Positions 44,541 through 54,666 of a DNA stretch of 64,000 bases are shown here, piece after piece. Made by a program: the position numbers and the translations under genes. Source of the DNA: Acidisoma silvae (GTDB taxonomy: Bacteria > Pseudomonadota > Alphaproteobacteria > Acetobacterales > Acetobacteraceae); NCBI RefSeq assembly GCF_020618775.1, contig NZ_JAESVB010000013.1, positions 1-64,000 on the forward strand, written 5' to 3'. Each line of letters opens with the position of its first letter. The stretch's first letter is position 1. The notes below the pieces were generated by a model. That model searched no databases and had not been told where the DNA came from. It worked only from the letters and a program-made list of their open reading frames with translations.

Positions 44541-46144
44541 GGGGATGCGGATAAAAACTTGGACTGCCTAGGAGGTAGTCTATGTATTCGTATAAAGACA
44601 GGATTCAGGCAGTTGAGCTTTACATCAAGTTGGGGAAACGTGTCCGTCCAACAATTCGCCAGCTGGGCTATCCGACCAAGAACGCCCTGAAAGGCTGGTG
44701 TCGGGAATACGAGCAACGCCATGATTTGCCTTTGGGCTGCAAGGTCCGCGCTCCCAAGTTCACGCGAGCTCAGAAGGAGGCTGCTGTTGAACACTACCGC
44801 AGTCATGATCGGAGTATCGCTGCGACAATGAGGGCCTTGGGCTATCCCGGGCGTGGGACGCTAACTGCATGGGTTCGGGAGGCGTTTCCTGAAAGCAGAA
44901 AAGCTACCGTTGGGATCGCTGGCCGCCCAAGGTATGCCGAGGCCCTGAAGCAGGCGGGTGTCATCGAACTTTGCAATCGACAAGCAAGCGCTCAGGCTGT
45001 GGCTGAAAAGCTCGGCGTAAGCAGGCCGACATTGTATAGCTGGAAGAACCAGTTACTTGGCCGTGAGGCTCCCGCAATTATGAAAAGCAACAACAATCCA
45101 CCACCGGAGCGAGAGGAACTGGAGCGCCAGCTCGAATCCTTGCGGTGCGATATCAGACAACTGCAGCTTGAACGTGATCTCTTGAAGAAGGCCAATGAAC
45201 TCCTAAAAAAAGGCCTGGGCGTCGACCTGCACCTCCTGAGTAATCGGGAAAAGACAGTGCTGGTTGACGCCCTCAAAGATCTCTATCGGCTGCCGGACCT
45301 GCTTGGCCAGCTGAAGCTGGCGCGAAGCTCATACTTCTACCATCGGGCCCGTGTGAATGTAGCAGACAAATATTGTGACATTCGCCGCAGCATCACCGAA
45401 ATTTTCGAGCAGAACCATCGCTGCTATGGCTATCGTCGGCTGCAAGCGTCATTGGACAGGCAGCACGTAACGATCTCTGAAAAAGTTGTGCAGCGGCTAA
45501 TGAAACAGCAGTGCTTGGTCGTTGCCAAACCAAAGCGGAACCGGTACGGATCCTATCTCGGGGAGATCAGCCCGGCGCCCGAGAACCTTATTAATCGCGA
45601 CTTCCAGGCTGCTTCTCCAAACGAGAAGTGGCTGACCGACATAACCGAGTTCCAGATCCCGGCTGGCAAAGTCTATCTGTCACCCATCGTCGACTGCTTC
45701 GATGGGTTGGTCATCAGTTGGTCCATCGGCGCGCATCCAGACGCTAAGCTCGTCAACACTATGCTGGATGCGGCTATCGAGACAGTGGTCGACACGGCCA
45801 CCCGGCCTATTGTCCACTCAGATCGTGGCGCTCACTATCGTTGGCCAGGTTGGCTCTCACGGATGACGAATGCCAATCTTACTCGATCAATGTCTCGTAA
45901 GGGTTGCTCCCCTGACAACGCGGCTTGCGAAGGCTTCTTTGGACGCTTGAAAACTGAATTATTCTATTCTCGAGACTGGAAGAGCTCGACCATAGAACAA
46001 TTCGTTGAGGCCGTTGATTCCTACATTCGCTGGTATAATGAAAAGCGGATCAAGATATCCCTCGGCGCTCTCAGCCCCCTTGAATATCGACAGAGTCTTG
46101 GCATTAAAGTTTAAAATTTAGTCCAAGTTTTTATCCGCATCCCC
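44541..46144 (+). mobile_element. IS3-family element nested in IS21
   Basis: Perfect 24-bp inverted repeats begin GGGGATGCGGATAAAAACTT (44541) and end at 46144. A 3-bp direct repeat, GGA, flanks them (44538-44540 and 46145-46147), as expected for IS3-type insertion. One continuous transposase frame is inside. Confidence 0.92.
44582..46114 (+). CDS. IS3-family transposase, OrfAB in one frame
   Basis: The 510-residue protein joins what are two overlapping frames in most IS3 elements. The N-terminal part has two HTH regions (SYKDRIQAVELYIKLGKRVR; AEKLGVSRPTLYSWKNQLL) and a leucine zipper (ELERQLESLRCDIRQLQLER). The C-terminal DDE part has NEKWLTDITEFQIPAGKVYL (Asp), RPIVHSDRGAHYRWPGWL (Asp) and SPDNAACEGFFGRLKTELFY (Glu). 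At the zipper end (CTCCTAAAAAAAGG) the seven A could still allow slippage that yields a short OrfA. Intact. Confidence 0.92.
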   Translation: MYSYKDRIQAVELYIKLGKRVRPTIRQLGYPTKNALKGWCREYEQRHDLPLGCKVRAPKFTRAQKEAAVEHYRSHDRSIAATMRALGYPGRGTLTAWVREAFPESRKATVGIAGRPRYAEALKQAGVIELCNRQASAQAVAEKLGVSRPTLYSWKNQLLGREAPAIMKSNNNPPPEREELERQLESLRCDIRQLQLERDLLKKANELLKKGLGVDLHLLSNREKTVLVDALKDLYRLPDLLGQLKLARSSYFYHRARVNVADKYCDIRRSITEIFEQNHRCYGYRRLQASLDRQHVTISEKVVQRLMKQQCLVVAKPKRNRYGSYLGEISPAPENLINRDFQAASPNEKWLTDITEFQIPAGKVYLSPIVDCFDGLVISWSIGAHPDAKLVNTMLDAAIETVVDTATRPIVHSDRGAHYRWPGWLSRMTNANLTRSMSRKGCSPDNAACEGFFGRLKTELFYSRDWKSSTIEQFVEAVDSYIRWYNEKRIKISLGALSPLEYRQSLGIKV

Positions 46145-46180
46145 GGAATTTTCATTGAGAATTGACCCGGGCGAAAGTGG

Positions 46181-46984
46181 TTATGATCCCTGAGAGGGGG
46201 TCATGGTCAAGGTGAGTTTTTCCTTTTTGTGTTTTGGGGCTGCGGCACTAGCCCTAAAGCGGAAGCTGTCATTGCCGGTTTCGAGAATATGGCAATGATG
46301 AGTAAGACGATCGAGCAAGGCCGTTGTCATCTTGGCATCGCCGAAGACGCCAGCCCATTCGCTGAAGCTGAGATTGGTGGTGATAACGATGCTTGTGCGC
46401 TCATAGAGTTTGCTGAGGAGGTGAAAGAGCATGGCGCCCCCAGAGGAGCTGAACGGCAGGTAGCCCAGTTCGTCGAGAACAATGAGATCGAGGCGGAACA
46501 GACGCTCTGCGAGCTGTCCCGCTTTGTTGGCGCCCTTTTCTTGTTCGAGTGTGTTGACCAGATCGACCGTTGAGAAGAAGCGTACCTTCTTACGAAGATG
46601 CTCGACCGCCTGGACCGCAAGGGCGGTTGCGATGTGACTTTTGCCTGTGCCCGGGCCGCCGATCAGAACGACATTGTCAGCGCTAGCCATGAAGTCACCG
46701 CGATGAAGTTGCCGAACGAGGGCCTCGTTGACCTCGCTGGCAGCGAAGTCGAAGCCGGCCAGATCCTTATAGGCGGGGAAACGCGCCGCCTTGATTTGGT
46801 AGGCGATGGAGCGAACTTCCCGCTCAGCCATCTCTGCCTTGAGCAATTGGGACAGTATCGGCACGGCCGCCTCGAAGGCAGGCGCGCCCTGTTCGATGAG
46901 GTCACCGACGGCCTGGGCCATGCCGAACATCTTGAGGCTGCGCAGCATAACCAAGACGGCAGCACTTGCGGGATCATGACGCAT
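46181..46984 (-). CDS. istB: IS21 IstB, AAA+ ATPase helper
   Basis: From ATG 46984 (GGGAGG 6 nt upstream) the product has 267 residues. The Walker A motif is [18 protein letters not shown] and Walker B is [17 protein letters not shown]. It loads the IstA transposase on target DNA. The start overlaps the istA stop by 11 bp. Longer upstream starts fall inside istA and lack a site. Confidence 0.92.
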   Translation of the reverse strand: MRHDPASAAVLVMLRSLKMFGMAQAVGDLIEQGAPAFEAAVPILSQLLKAEMAEREVRSIAYQIKAARFPAYKDLAGFDFAASEVNEALVRQLHRGDFMASADNVVLIGGPGTGKSHIATALAVQAVEHLRKKVRFFSTVDLVNTLEQEKGANKAGQLAERLFRLDLIVLDELGYLPFSSSGGAMLFHLLSKLYERTSIVITTNLSFSEWAGVFGDAKMTTALLDRLTHHCHILETGNDSFRFRASAAAPKHKKEKLTLTMTPSQGS

Positions 46985-48494
46985 GACGCGCCTCCCGCAG
47001 CGTGTCGTAGCGTTCGACATCGGCCACCGGCTCCTGATCGAGGCGAAGGGCTTGCGGCGCGTCAACAGGGGCCGGCGATAGCACCTTCCCATCAATCAGG
47101 CGATGAAGGATGTTCAGCACATGGGTTTTGGTCGGCACCCCGGCCTCAAGCGCCAGTTCGACGGCGCAGAGCACGGCCTGCTCATCGTGGTGAAGCACCA
47201 GGGCGAGAATTTCCACCATCTCCCGGTCACCGCCGGGACGCTTCAGCAAAGACCCCTGCAAGGTCCGGAAGGCCTCGGGCATCTCCAGGAAGGGCGCGCC
47301 ATTGCGGAGCGCTCCGGGCTTGCGCTGCAAGACCGCTAGATAGTGCCGCCAGTCATAGACGGTTCGACCCGGCGTCTGGTGGGAGCGCTCGATGATCCGA
47401 CCGTGCTCGCACAGGATCTGCCCCTCGGCGGCTATGACAAGGCGCCACGGGTAGACGCGCAAGCTGACAGGGCGGTTGGCAAAGGAGGCTGGGACACTGT
47501 AGCGATTGCGTTCGAAAGTCACCAGGCACGTTGGAGATACCCGCTTGGTATGCTCCACAAAGCCGTCAAAGGGCTGCCCCAGCCTCATTAGGCTTGCGGC
47601 CTCCGCAGCATGGACATCGGCAATGGTGCCTGGCAGGAGCCCATGCGGGATCTGTCCCCATTGCACGATACATTGCTCCTCCAGCCAGACATTGAGCGTA
47701 TTGAGGTCTGGGAAGCTGGGCGTCTTGTGCCATAGGCGGCGGCGGGCATCCTGCACGTTCTTCTCGACCTGACCCTTCTCCCAGCCTGAAGCAGGATTAC
47801 AAAACTCCGCTTCGAACAGATAATGGCTAGCCATGGCAGCGAAGCGGAGATTGACCTGCCGGGCTTTGCCCACGCCGATTTTGTCCACTGCGGTCTTCAT
47901 ATTGTCGAAGATGCCGCGATCCGGCACGCCGCCCAGCACCCGGAACGTCTCGGCTAGCGCATCGAACAGCATCTCGTGGGTCTGCATCGGGTAGGCACGG
48001 ACGATGAAGGCGCGGCTATGGGCCAGCTTGGTATGGGCAACCTGGAGCTTCACCGGACGGGCCGCCAACACGGCATAGTCCTCGCTCCAGTCGAACTGGA
48101 ACGCCTCGCCAGGCGCGAAGGCCAACGGCACGAAAGTGCCCCGCCCGCTGGTTTGATGGTCTCTCTGCCGCTCAGCCTTCCAGCCCCGCACGAAAGCCGC
48201 CACACGAGCGTAAGATCCTGCATAGCCCAGCTTCACCAGATCGACGTGCAACTGCTTCGTCGTTCGCTTCTGCTTGCGCGACTTCCGTGCCTCTTGAAGC
48301 AGCCATGCGGTCAGCTTCTCGGCAAATGGATCAAGTTTGCTCGGCCGGCCCGGCGTTCGGAACCGCGGCACCGATACGTCCGAACGTAAATATCTACGGA
48401 TCGTGTTCCGCGACAAACCCGAACGCTGCGCAATCTCACGGATTGGAACGTGCTGCCGGAAATGCCACCGGCGGATCACACTGAGAAGATCCAT
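46974..48494 (-). CDS. istA: IS21 IstA transposase
   Basis: From ATG 48494 (GGAG 8 nt upstream; a GTG at 48503 is less likely) the product has 506 residues. It has an N-terminal HTH ([20 protein letters not shown]), an rve/DDE core ([20 protein letters not shown] with the first Asp; [20 protein letters not shown] with the second; [20 protein letters not shown] with the Glu) and a C-terminal beta domain. Intact. With IstB it should be mobile, although the IS3 insertion near its right-hand terminal repeat may weaken it. Confidence 0.92.
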   Translation of the reverse strand: MDLLSVIRRWHFRQHVPIREIAQRSGLSRNTIRRYLRSDVSVPRFRTPGRPSKLDPFAEKLTAWLLQEARKSRKQKRTTKQLHVDLVKLGYAGSYARVAAFVRGWKAERQRDHQTSGRGTFVPLAFAPGEAFQFDWSEDYAVLAARPVKLQVAHTKLAHSRAFIVRAYPMQTHEMLFDALAETFRVLGGVPDRGIFDNMKTAVDKIGVGKARQVNLRFAAMASHYLFEAEFCNPASGWEKGQVEKNVQDARRRLWHKTPSFPDLNTLNVWLEEQCIVQWGQIPHGLLPGTIADVHAAEAASLMRLGQPFDGFVEHTKRVSPTCLVTFERNRYSVPASFANRPVSLRVYPWRLVIAAEGQILCEHGRIIERSHQTPGRTVYDWRHYLAVLQRKPGALRNGAPFLEMPEAFRTLQGSLLKRPGGDREMVEILALVLHHDEQAVLCAVELALEAGVPTKTHVLNILHRLIDGKVLSPAPVDAPQALRLDQEPVADVERYDTLREARHAS

Positions 48495-48739
48495 TTTTAT
48501 CACTCCGAATGCCCCCCGACAATTCCGTCGAGGGAGAGGTCAAAAAGTGGGTCAATTCTCAGCGAAAATATTTAGCCTTCCCGGGTCAGCTCTCAGTGAA
48601 ACTCAACAATCAGGCATGCTCCCGATCGGCTGTGCGGGAAGGTGGGCTTGCAAGGCTGTGATTCTGCGACATCAACGTAGATGGGATTTGGCGGATAGGG
48701 CCGAGTCAATGCCAATTCACCTCTACGGTCGCGAATCTT

Positions 48740-48754
48740 GTTCTTGTTTTGTTC
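48740..48754. promoter_or_regulatory. LexA (SOS) box of the mutasome operon
   Basis: GTTCTTGTTTTGTTC is an exact GTTC-N7-GTTC direct repeat, the LexA operator of Alphaproteobacteria. It ends 25 bp before the ATG at 48780, where a promoter would be. It precedes four tightly spaced genes ending with dnaE2, a known SOS target set. Confidence 0.8.
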
Positions 48755-48779
48755 GTGCGGTCTCGCCTAGTTTGCCGTC

Positions 48780-49013
48780 ATGGCCGATGACCCTCCCTCT
48801 CCACCTGACCTCGCCGAACTCACCGCCGCGACGGCAGAGGAGATTGCGGAGGCCTTGTCCTACGCGCTTCGCTACGACGAGCGCGGCAAGCCGCGCAAAG
48901 GCGGTTGGGATTTCGCGGCGAAACTTGCGGCTGACCGTTTGGCGGAGCACTTGCGGCGATCAGGGCTGATCGTCATGCGAGCCCGCCCCGGCCGTCCCCA
49001 TTCGGCCGGTTGA
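48780..49013 (+). CDS. Small SOS-operon leader protein (77 aa), function unknown
   Basis: The ATG at 48780 is the first gene after the LexA box, 10 bp before imuA. The product is acidic at the N-terminus and basic at the C-terminus: [20 protein letters not shown], a helical middle ([19 protein letters not shown]) and the tail [11 protein letters not shown]. No membrane segment, no cysteine. The ribosome binding site is weak, so a leaderless or near-leaderless transcript is possible. I do not know a named family. The position argues for a DNA-damage role or an accessory to ImuA/ImuB; that is inference. Confidence 0.65.
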   Translation: MADDPPSPPDLAELTAATAEEIAEALSYALRYDERGKPRKGGWDFAAKLAADRLAEHLRRSGLIVMRARPGRPHSAG

Positions 49014-49023
49014 AGGGCAGCCT

Positions 49024-49716
49024 ATGTCGAGCGTGCTCGAAATGCTCCGAGCGACGGTCGCTCGCATTGAGGGCCATGCTTCATCGACCAGGGGAGACAC
49101 TATTCCGCTTTGCCCCCAGATCGATCGGATCCTACCGGGCCATGGTCTGGCACGGGGAGCCTTTCACGAGGTGCTCGTAGCGGACCCAGGGGCGGCGACT
49201 GGCTTCTGCGCCCTTGTCCTGGCGCGGGCAGCCGGTGCCGTGATGTGGATCGGCGCTGAACCCGACATCTGGCCCGATGGGCTCAGTGCATTCGGCCTCC
49301 TCGCTTCCGACCTGATCCTGGCCAGCGCTCGTCGCGCCCAAGACGGGCTTTGGGCTTTTGAGGAAGCGTTACGGTCCCCCGGTATCGCCGGCGCGGCGCT
49401 CATGCTCGACGGACCTGCCCCTGACCTGATTGCCGCCCGGCGATTGCAACTCGCCGCCGAGGCCGGCGGTGGTGTGGGTCTCCTCATCCTCCCCGACACC
49501 GATCGCATGCCGCCCTCCGCCGCGCGCAGCAGATGGCGTGTCGAGGCGATGCGCTCTGCAAGTGAGCCTGCCTGGGATCTGACCCTGCTCCGCGCGTCAG
49601 GCGGCCGCACAGCGCGTTGGTCGGTTGTCTGGGATCGCCAGGCACAGGATTTGCGCCTGGCGGCGGCAGAGTTCTCACCTCTATCGCGCGCTGTTGCCGG
49701 CGGCCGGTTGCCATGA
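49024..49716 (+). CDS. imuA: ImuA, RecA-like mutasome protein
   Basis: The 230-residue protein is the alphaproteobacterial ImuA type (SulA/RecA-related). It has [40 protein letters not shown] and [19 protein letters not shown]. It works with ImuB and DnaE2 in error-prone translesion synthesis after DNA damage. The start is preceded by GAAGG. The stop overlaps the imuB start (ATGA), so the genes are translationally coupled. Confidence 0.9.
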   Translation: MSSVLEMLRATVARIEGHASSTRGDTIPLCPQIDRILPGHGLARGAFHEVLVADPGAATGFCALVLARAAGAVMWIGAEPDIWPDGLSAFGLLASDLILASARRAQDGLWAFEEALRSPGIAGAALMLDGPAPDLIAARRLQLAAEAGGGVGLLILPDTDRMPPSAARSRWRVEAMRSASEPAWDLTLLRASGGRTARWSVVWDRQAQDLRLAAAEFSPLSRAVAGGRLP

Positions 49717-51218
49717 TGGCGCGCCGCTATCTCGTGCTGCACCTCCCGCTCCTGCAGACAAACCGCGTCCGTCAGCGCGAACCGGACCTCGCCGGCAAGC
49801 TGGTGGCGACATGGGCGATGCTGGGTAACCGCCGCCTGCTGACCGGCGTCGACGCGCCGGGGACCAACCTGTACGTGGGACAGGCACTCGCCGACGCGCA
49901 GGCGATGCATCCTGACCTCGAGCTACGCGACGCCGACCCAGAGAGTGACGCGGCGTTTCTGGAGCGTTTGGCGCTCTGGGGCACGCAGTTCACACCCATC
50001 GCCGCGGTCGACGGTTCGGACGGTCTCGTGCTTGACGTCACGGGTTGCACAGACCTGTTCGGTGGTGAGGCCGCTTTGCTAGCACGCGTCAGCGATGACC
50101 TCTCTCGCGGTGGCCTCACCGTTCGCAGCGTCGTCGCCGGCATCGTTGAAGCCGGCGCCGCCCTGGCGCGCGCTGGCCACCACACGCGGATGGTGCCGCC
50201 AGGTCAGGATCGGGCCGTCATCGCGGACTTGCCGCTTGGTGTTTTGCGGCTGTCGCCCGATTGCTTGTCCGGTCTGGGCCGGCTCGGTCTGCATCACATC
50301 CGTGATCTTTTGCACCAGCCGCGCGGGCCGCTCTCCCGCCGCTTCGGGCGCGCATTGATGGATGTCCTCGACGCGCTGACCGGCGATCGCCCCCGTAGCC
50401 TCTCGCCGGTGCGGCCGCCGCCTGCCTTTGCCGAGGCCGTCAACTTCCTGGAGCCGATTGTCACCCGCCCGGCGATCGACCAGGCGCTCGACGCCCTGCT
50501 CGAACCGCTCTGCCAGCAACTGGCCGATGCCGGCCAGGGCGCGCGGTCAGTGACGCTCCGCGCCTTCCGGGTCGATCGCGACGTGCAGGAAATCACTGTC
50601 GGCACCGGCCTGCCGACGCGCACGCCCGACCATTTGCGCCGCCTATTTGCCAATGAACTGGAACGGTTGGAGCCGGATCTTGGTTTCGAGCGCATGACCC
50701 TGGAAGCAGGCGCCACCAACACGATGGAAGCCGCCCAGAAGACCATGGCGACGGCCGGTGTTGATGAAGCCAGCCGTGGTGAAGCCCTCGCCCAGTTGAT
50801 CGACCGCCTGTCACAGCGGCTGCCCGTCTGGCGGCTGGCGCCTGCCGAAAGCCACTGGCCCGAGCGCTCCGTCACGCGTGTCGGACCTTTCGATGTTGTG
50901 CCGGAGGCAGATCCATCGCGATCGAACCTGCCTGCACCGGTGCGGCTGCTCAAGCGTCCTGTGCCGTTGATGGTGCTCGCAGAAATCCCCGACGGGCCGC
51001 CCCTCCGGTTGCGCCTCAACGGCGCTGTCCATGATGTTGCCCGATCGGACGGTCCCAAACGGATCGAACCGGAGTGGTGGCACGACACAGCGCGACGAAC
51101 CGGCCGGGACTACTACCGTGTCGAACTAGACTCCGGATCCCGGCTTTGGATCGGTCGTATTGAAGCGCTCCGCGCCGATCGCCCGCCGCGCTGGTTTCTG
51201 CATGGGTATCTGGCGTGA
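49713..51218 (+). CDS. imuB: ImuB, Y-family polymerase-like mutasome subunit
   Basis: From ATG 49713 the product has 501 residues. It follows the Y-family fold ([20 protein letters not shown], then [20 protein letters not shown], then the little-finger region). At the N-terminus the usual DxDxF catalytic acid is replaced (LHLPLLQT), as in all ImuB proteins, which are inactive hubs that bring DnaE2 to the clamp. The start overlaps the imuA stop and the end overlaps the dnaE2 start (GTGA). The longer open frame from 49617 is not needed. Confidence 0.92.
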   Translation: MMARRYLVLHLPLLQTNRVRQREPDLAGKLVATWAMLGNRRLLTGVDAPGTNLYVGQALADAQAMHPDLELRDADPESDAAFLERLALWGTQFTPIAAVDGSDGLVLDVTGCTDLFGGEAALLARVSDDLSRGGLTVRSVVAGIVEAGAALARAGHHTRMVPPGQDRAVIADLPLGVLRLSPDCLSGLGRLGLHHIRDLLHQPRGPLSRRFGRALMDVLDALTGDRPRSLSPVRPPPAFAEAVNFLEPIVTRPAIDQALDALLEPLCQQLADAGQGARSVTLRAFRVDRDVQEITVGTGLPTRTPDHLRRLFANELERLEPDLGFERMTLEAGATNTMEAAQKTMATAGVDEASRGEALAQLIDRLSQRLPVWRLAPAESHWPERSVTRVGPFDVVPEADPSRSNLPAPVRLLKRPVPLMVLAEIPDGPPLRLRLNGAVHDVARSDGPKRIEPEWWHDTARRTGRDYYRVELDSGSRLWIGRIEALRADRPPRWFLHGYLA

Positions 51219-54200
51219 CAACGATCGGTTTTGCCGAGGTCGGCGCCCGCACGAATTTTACATTGCTCGACGGTGCCTCACACCCGGCCGAGATGGTGGC
51301 GACCGCCGCCGCGCTCGGCCATGCCGGCATCGGCGTCTGCGATACCAATAGCCTCGCCGGCGTCGTGCGCGCGCATGTCGCGGCGAAGGAGGTTGGCCTA
51401 CCGTTCATCGTCGGCACGCGGATGGTGCTGGATGACGGCGCGCAATACCTCGCCTGGCCGACGGACCGCGCCAGCTACGGACGGCTGACCCGGTTCTTGT
51501 CACTCGGCCGCATGCGGTCGCCCAAGGGCCAGTGCCAGCTCGGTCGGCACGAGATGATCGATCATGCCGTGGGCTGGGCGATGGCGGCCATCCCGCCCCC
51601 TTTCCCGGATGCCCCCTTCGGCGAGCGTTTGCGACGGGACGCCCGCGATCTGGGGGACGGCCTCGCCCTGCCCCTGCTCTGCTCCGCCCCGGTCCTCTAT
51701 GACGGCGCCGACCGTCAGCGGCTCGAGACGCTGCAGGCGATGGCCACTGCCGCGGGTGCCGGTCTGCTGGCGACCACCGCCCCGCGCTACCATCACCCGG
51801 ATCGTCGGCGTTTGGCCGATGTGCTGACCGCGATCCGGCTCGGGGTCCCGGTCGATCGCATCGGCTTTGCCGCCGACCGCAATGGTGAGCGCTGCCTCAA
51901 GAATGCGGAGGAGATGGGCCGGTTGTTCAAGGCCTACCCAGAAGCGCTTGAAAATAGTCTCGACGTGCTCGCGGCCGGGTCCGGCTTTTCGCTCGACGAG
52001 TTGCATCATGAATATCCGGACGAGATTCTCGAGCCTGGCCGGCCACCGCTCACCACGCTGACGGACCGTGTCCACGCGGCGGCCGCGGCGCGGTGGCCTG
52101 ATGGCGTGCCGGCCGATATTCAGACGCGCATCGCCCACGAACTCAAGCTGATCAAGCAGCTCGAATACGCGCCCTATTTTCTAACGGTTCATGAAGTCGT
52201 GCGCTTTGCGCGGTCAAAGGGCATCCTTTGCCAGGGTCGCGGTTCGGCCGCCAATTCGACCATCTGCTACGTGCTTGGCATCACCGCGGTCGATCCCTCG
52301 AAGCACGACCTGCTCTTTGAGCGCTTCGTCTCGGCCTCGCGCAATGAGCCCCCGGACATCGATGTCGATTTTGAGCACGAGCGGCGCGAAGAGGTTATCC
52401 AGCATATCTACGACCGCTATGGTCGCGATCGAGCTGCGATCGTCGGCACAGTCATTCGCTACCGGGGTCGTAGCGCCATTCGCGAGGTCGGCAAGGCGCT
52501 CGGTCTCTCGGAAGACATGACTGGCCGCCTCTCGAAAGCCAGTTGGGGGCCAGGCCGCGACGACGGTTTCGCGGAGCTTGCTGAGGAGGAGGGTCTCGAC
52601 CTTTCAGACCGTCGCTTGTCCCTCACGCTCGATCTTGCCGCTGAAATTCAAGATTTCCCCCGACACTTGGCGACCCATGTGGGCGGTTTCGTTATGAGCC
52701 GCGGGCCGCTGACCGAAATGGCTGTGATTGGCAATGCGGCCATGGAGGGGCGTACTGTCCTGGAGTGGGACAAAGACGACGTAGATGCTTTGAAGCTCCT
52801 CAAGGTCGATATCTTGGCCCTAGGCATGCTCTCCTGCCTGCGTCGAGGTTTTGATCTTCTGCGCCGGCATCACGGCCGCGATCTCGATCTCGCTGGCGTG
52901 CCACGCGATTGTCCCGAGACATATGCCATGCTGCGTCGGGCGGATTCCATCGGTGTTTTTCAGGTGGAAAGCCGTGCGCAGATGGCAATGTTGCCGCGCC
53001 TTAAGCCCGAAGTGTTTTATGACCTGGTGGTGCAAGTCGCGATCATCCGTCCGGGCCCAATCCAAGGCGACATGGTTCATCCTTACCTCCGCCGTCGCTG
53101 GGGTGTGGAGAAGCCGGTTTACCCACATCCTTCTCCAGAGCACGGGCCGCGAGATGAGCTGAAGAAAGTTCTCGGCCGCACGCTCGGTGTGCCCCTCTTT
53201 CAAGAACAAGCGATGAGGGTCGCGATCGTTGCCGCTGGCTTCACGCCGGACGAGGCCGACAAGTTGCGCCGGGCCATGGCGACTTTCAAACATACTCAGG
53301 GGGTCGGCGTTTACCGTGAGCGGTTGATTGGCGGCATGGTCCGGCGCGGGTATGACCCGGACCTGGCGGAGCGCGTCTTCAAACAGATCGAGGGGTTCGG
53401 TTCGTATGGCTTTCCAGAAAGCCATGCCGCGAGCTTTGCTCATCTTGCCTATGCGTCATCCTGGATCAAATGCCACCATCCGGCAGTTTTCGCGGCGGCA
53501 TTGCTGAATAGCCAACCCATGGGCTTCTACGCCCCGGCTCAAATCGTAAGAGATGCTCAGAACCATGATGTTGAGGTGCGTCCGGTAGACATCAACGCGA
53601 GCGATTGGGACAGCACGCTTGAGCATGAACTCACAAGCGCCGATGGGCATGCCCTCAGGCTTGGTCTCCGGCTGGCTTCGGGTCTTCCGGAAGAAGAGGG
53701 ACGACTCATCGTCAAGGTGCGTCGTTCTGGTAACGGTGCGCCCTATGGTTCGGTTGAGGAGGTCGCGCGCCGGGCTGGCGTCAGTCGTCGGGCCATCGAG
53801 GCGCTTGCGGAGGCCGATGCTTTCGCGAGCCTAGGCCAAGGCCGTCGCGCTGCCATGTGGGACGCGAAGGCTATTGAGCGTGATGTGCCACCTCTCCTTC
53901 GCTTGGTCGAAAACTCCCTCGGCGATCCACCTCTGATCCAGGAACCAGCTCCGGCTCTTCCCCAAGAGGCAGCCGGGCAATCGGTGGTTATGGATTACGC
54001 ATCCACGGGCCTGACGCTGCGCCAACATCCCCTCGCGCTATTGCGCCCGATGCTCACCAAGCTTGGCTACCATGACACCCGGCGCCTCAACACCACCCGT
54101 GCTGGCACTCCCATTCGGCTGCCTGGCATTGTGCTGATGCGACAGCGGCCGGGCACGGCAAAAGGCGTCGTCTTTGTCACGCTGGAAGACGAGTTTGGCA

Positions 54201-54466
54201 TCGCCAATCTCGTTGTCTTCACCAACGTGGGGGAACGAGATCGGTCTGCATTGGTGGGATCGCGCCTTATGTTGGCCGAGGGAACGATTGAACGCGAGAC
54301 CGACCACTCGGAGGTACCGATAACGCATCTGATCTGCCGCAAATTGACTGACCGAAGCGATCTTCTTCAGATGCTGACGCAAGACGAAGGTTCGACCGCG
54401 CGCCGTTCAGGGGTCCCAGGAAAAGCAGATGAAGCTCGGCTGCCGCCCAGTCGGGATTTTCGCTGA
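51215..54466 (+). CDS. dnaE2: Error-prone DNA polymerase DnaE2 (ImuC)
   Basis: The 1083-residue C-family polymerase has an N-terminal PHP domain (FAEVGARTNFTLLDGASHPA), the catalytic motif PDIDVDFEHERREEVIQ at about 380-396, the third acidic site in ALKLLKVDILALGMLS, and a C-terminal OB-fold (IVLMRQRPGTAKGVVFVTLE). It is the last gene of the SOS operon. It copies damaged DNA with ImuB and raises mutation rates. The start GTG overlaps the imuB stop. Length and motifs are normal. Confidence 0.95.
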   Translation: MTTIGFAEVGARTNFTLLDGASHPAEMVATAAALGHAGIGVCDTNSLAGVVRAHVAAKEVGLPFIVGTRMVLDDGAQYLAWPTDRASYGRLTRFLSLGRMRSPKGQCQLGRHEMIDHAVGWAMAAIPPPFPDAPFGERLRRDARDLGDGLALPLLCSAPVLYDGADRQRLETLQAMATAAGAGLLATTAPRYHHPDRRRLADVLTAIRLGVPVDRIGFAADRNGERCLKNAEEMGRLFKAYPEALENSLDVLAAGSGFSLDELHHEYPDEILEPGRPPLTTLTDRVHAAAAARWPDGVPADIQTRIAHELKLIKQLEYAPYFLTVHEVVRFARSKGILCQGRGSAANSTICYVLGITAVDPSKHDLLFERFVSASRNEPPDIDVDFEHERREEVIQHIYDRYGRDRAAIVGTVIRYRGRSAIREVGKALGLSEDMTGRLSKASWGPGRDDGFAELAEEEGLDLSDRRLSLTLDLAAEIQDFPRHLATHVGGFVMSRGPLTEMAVIGNAAMEGRTVLEWDKDDVDALKLLKVDILALGMLSCLRRGFDLLRRHHGRDLDLAGVPRDCPETYAMLRRADSIGVFQVESRAQMAMLPRLKPEVFYDLVVQVAIIRPGPIQGDMVHPYLRRRWGVEKPVYPHPSPEHGPRDELKKVLGRTLGVPLFQEQAMRVAIVAAGFTPDEADKLRRAMATFKHTQGVGVYRERLIGGMVRRGYDPDLAERVFKQIEGFGSYGFPESHAASFAHLAYASSWIKCHHPAVFAAALLNSQPMGFYAPAQIVRDAQNHDVEVRPVDINASDWDSTLEHELTSADGHALRLGLRLASGLPEEEGRLIVKVRRSGNGAPYGSVEEVARRAGVSRRAIEALAEADAFASLGQGRRAAMWDAKAIERDVPPLLRLVENSLGDPPLIQEPAPALPQEAAGQSVVMDYASTGLTLRQHPLALLRPMLTKLGYHDTRRLNTTRAGTPIRLPGIVLMRQRPGTAKGVVFVTLEDEFGIANLVVFTNVGERDRSALVGSRLMLAEGTIERETDHSEVPITHLICRKLTDRSDLLQMLTQDEGSTARRSGVPGKADEARLPPSRDFR

Positions 54467-54563
54467 ATTGCTTCTGCCAGGGGCCTTTGCCATTAGCGTC
54501 GTCTAGCGGGCTTAGCCATGCTCCGTGCGCCACCAAGGTCACGCACGCACGACTTATGGCTGA

Positions 54564-54575
54564 CCGTTCGCAAAA
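54564..54575 (+). promoter_or_regulatory. Shared 12-bp motif, copy 1
   Basis: CCGTTCGCAAAA occurs 91 bp before the ATG at 54667 (16 bp before an alternative start at 54592). Eleven bases after the TTCGCA core comes TACTTC. The same bipartite layout is found before three other transcription units in the next 9 kb. Confidence 0.5.
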
Positions 54576-54666
54576 ATGACCGATACTTCGAATGCTGTTC
54601 TCCGGCCCAAGGTCCATGGGGCGGTCAGGGTCGGTGGCGTTATCAAAGGAATGGGAGCTTTCGCGA

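Larger units (their letters stand above)
44512..48608 (-). mobile_element. IS21-family element carrying an IS3 insertion
   Basis: Perfect outer inverted repeats of at least 28 bp: the left begins TGTTGAGTTTCACTGAGAGC at 44512 and its complement ends at 48608. A second inner repeat, GAGAATTGACCC, occurs near both ends, as IS21 elements usually show. The istA-istB pair lies on the minus strand. An IS3 element (44541-46144) sits just inside the left end. No target duplication is visible at the outer ends. Confidence 0.9.
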
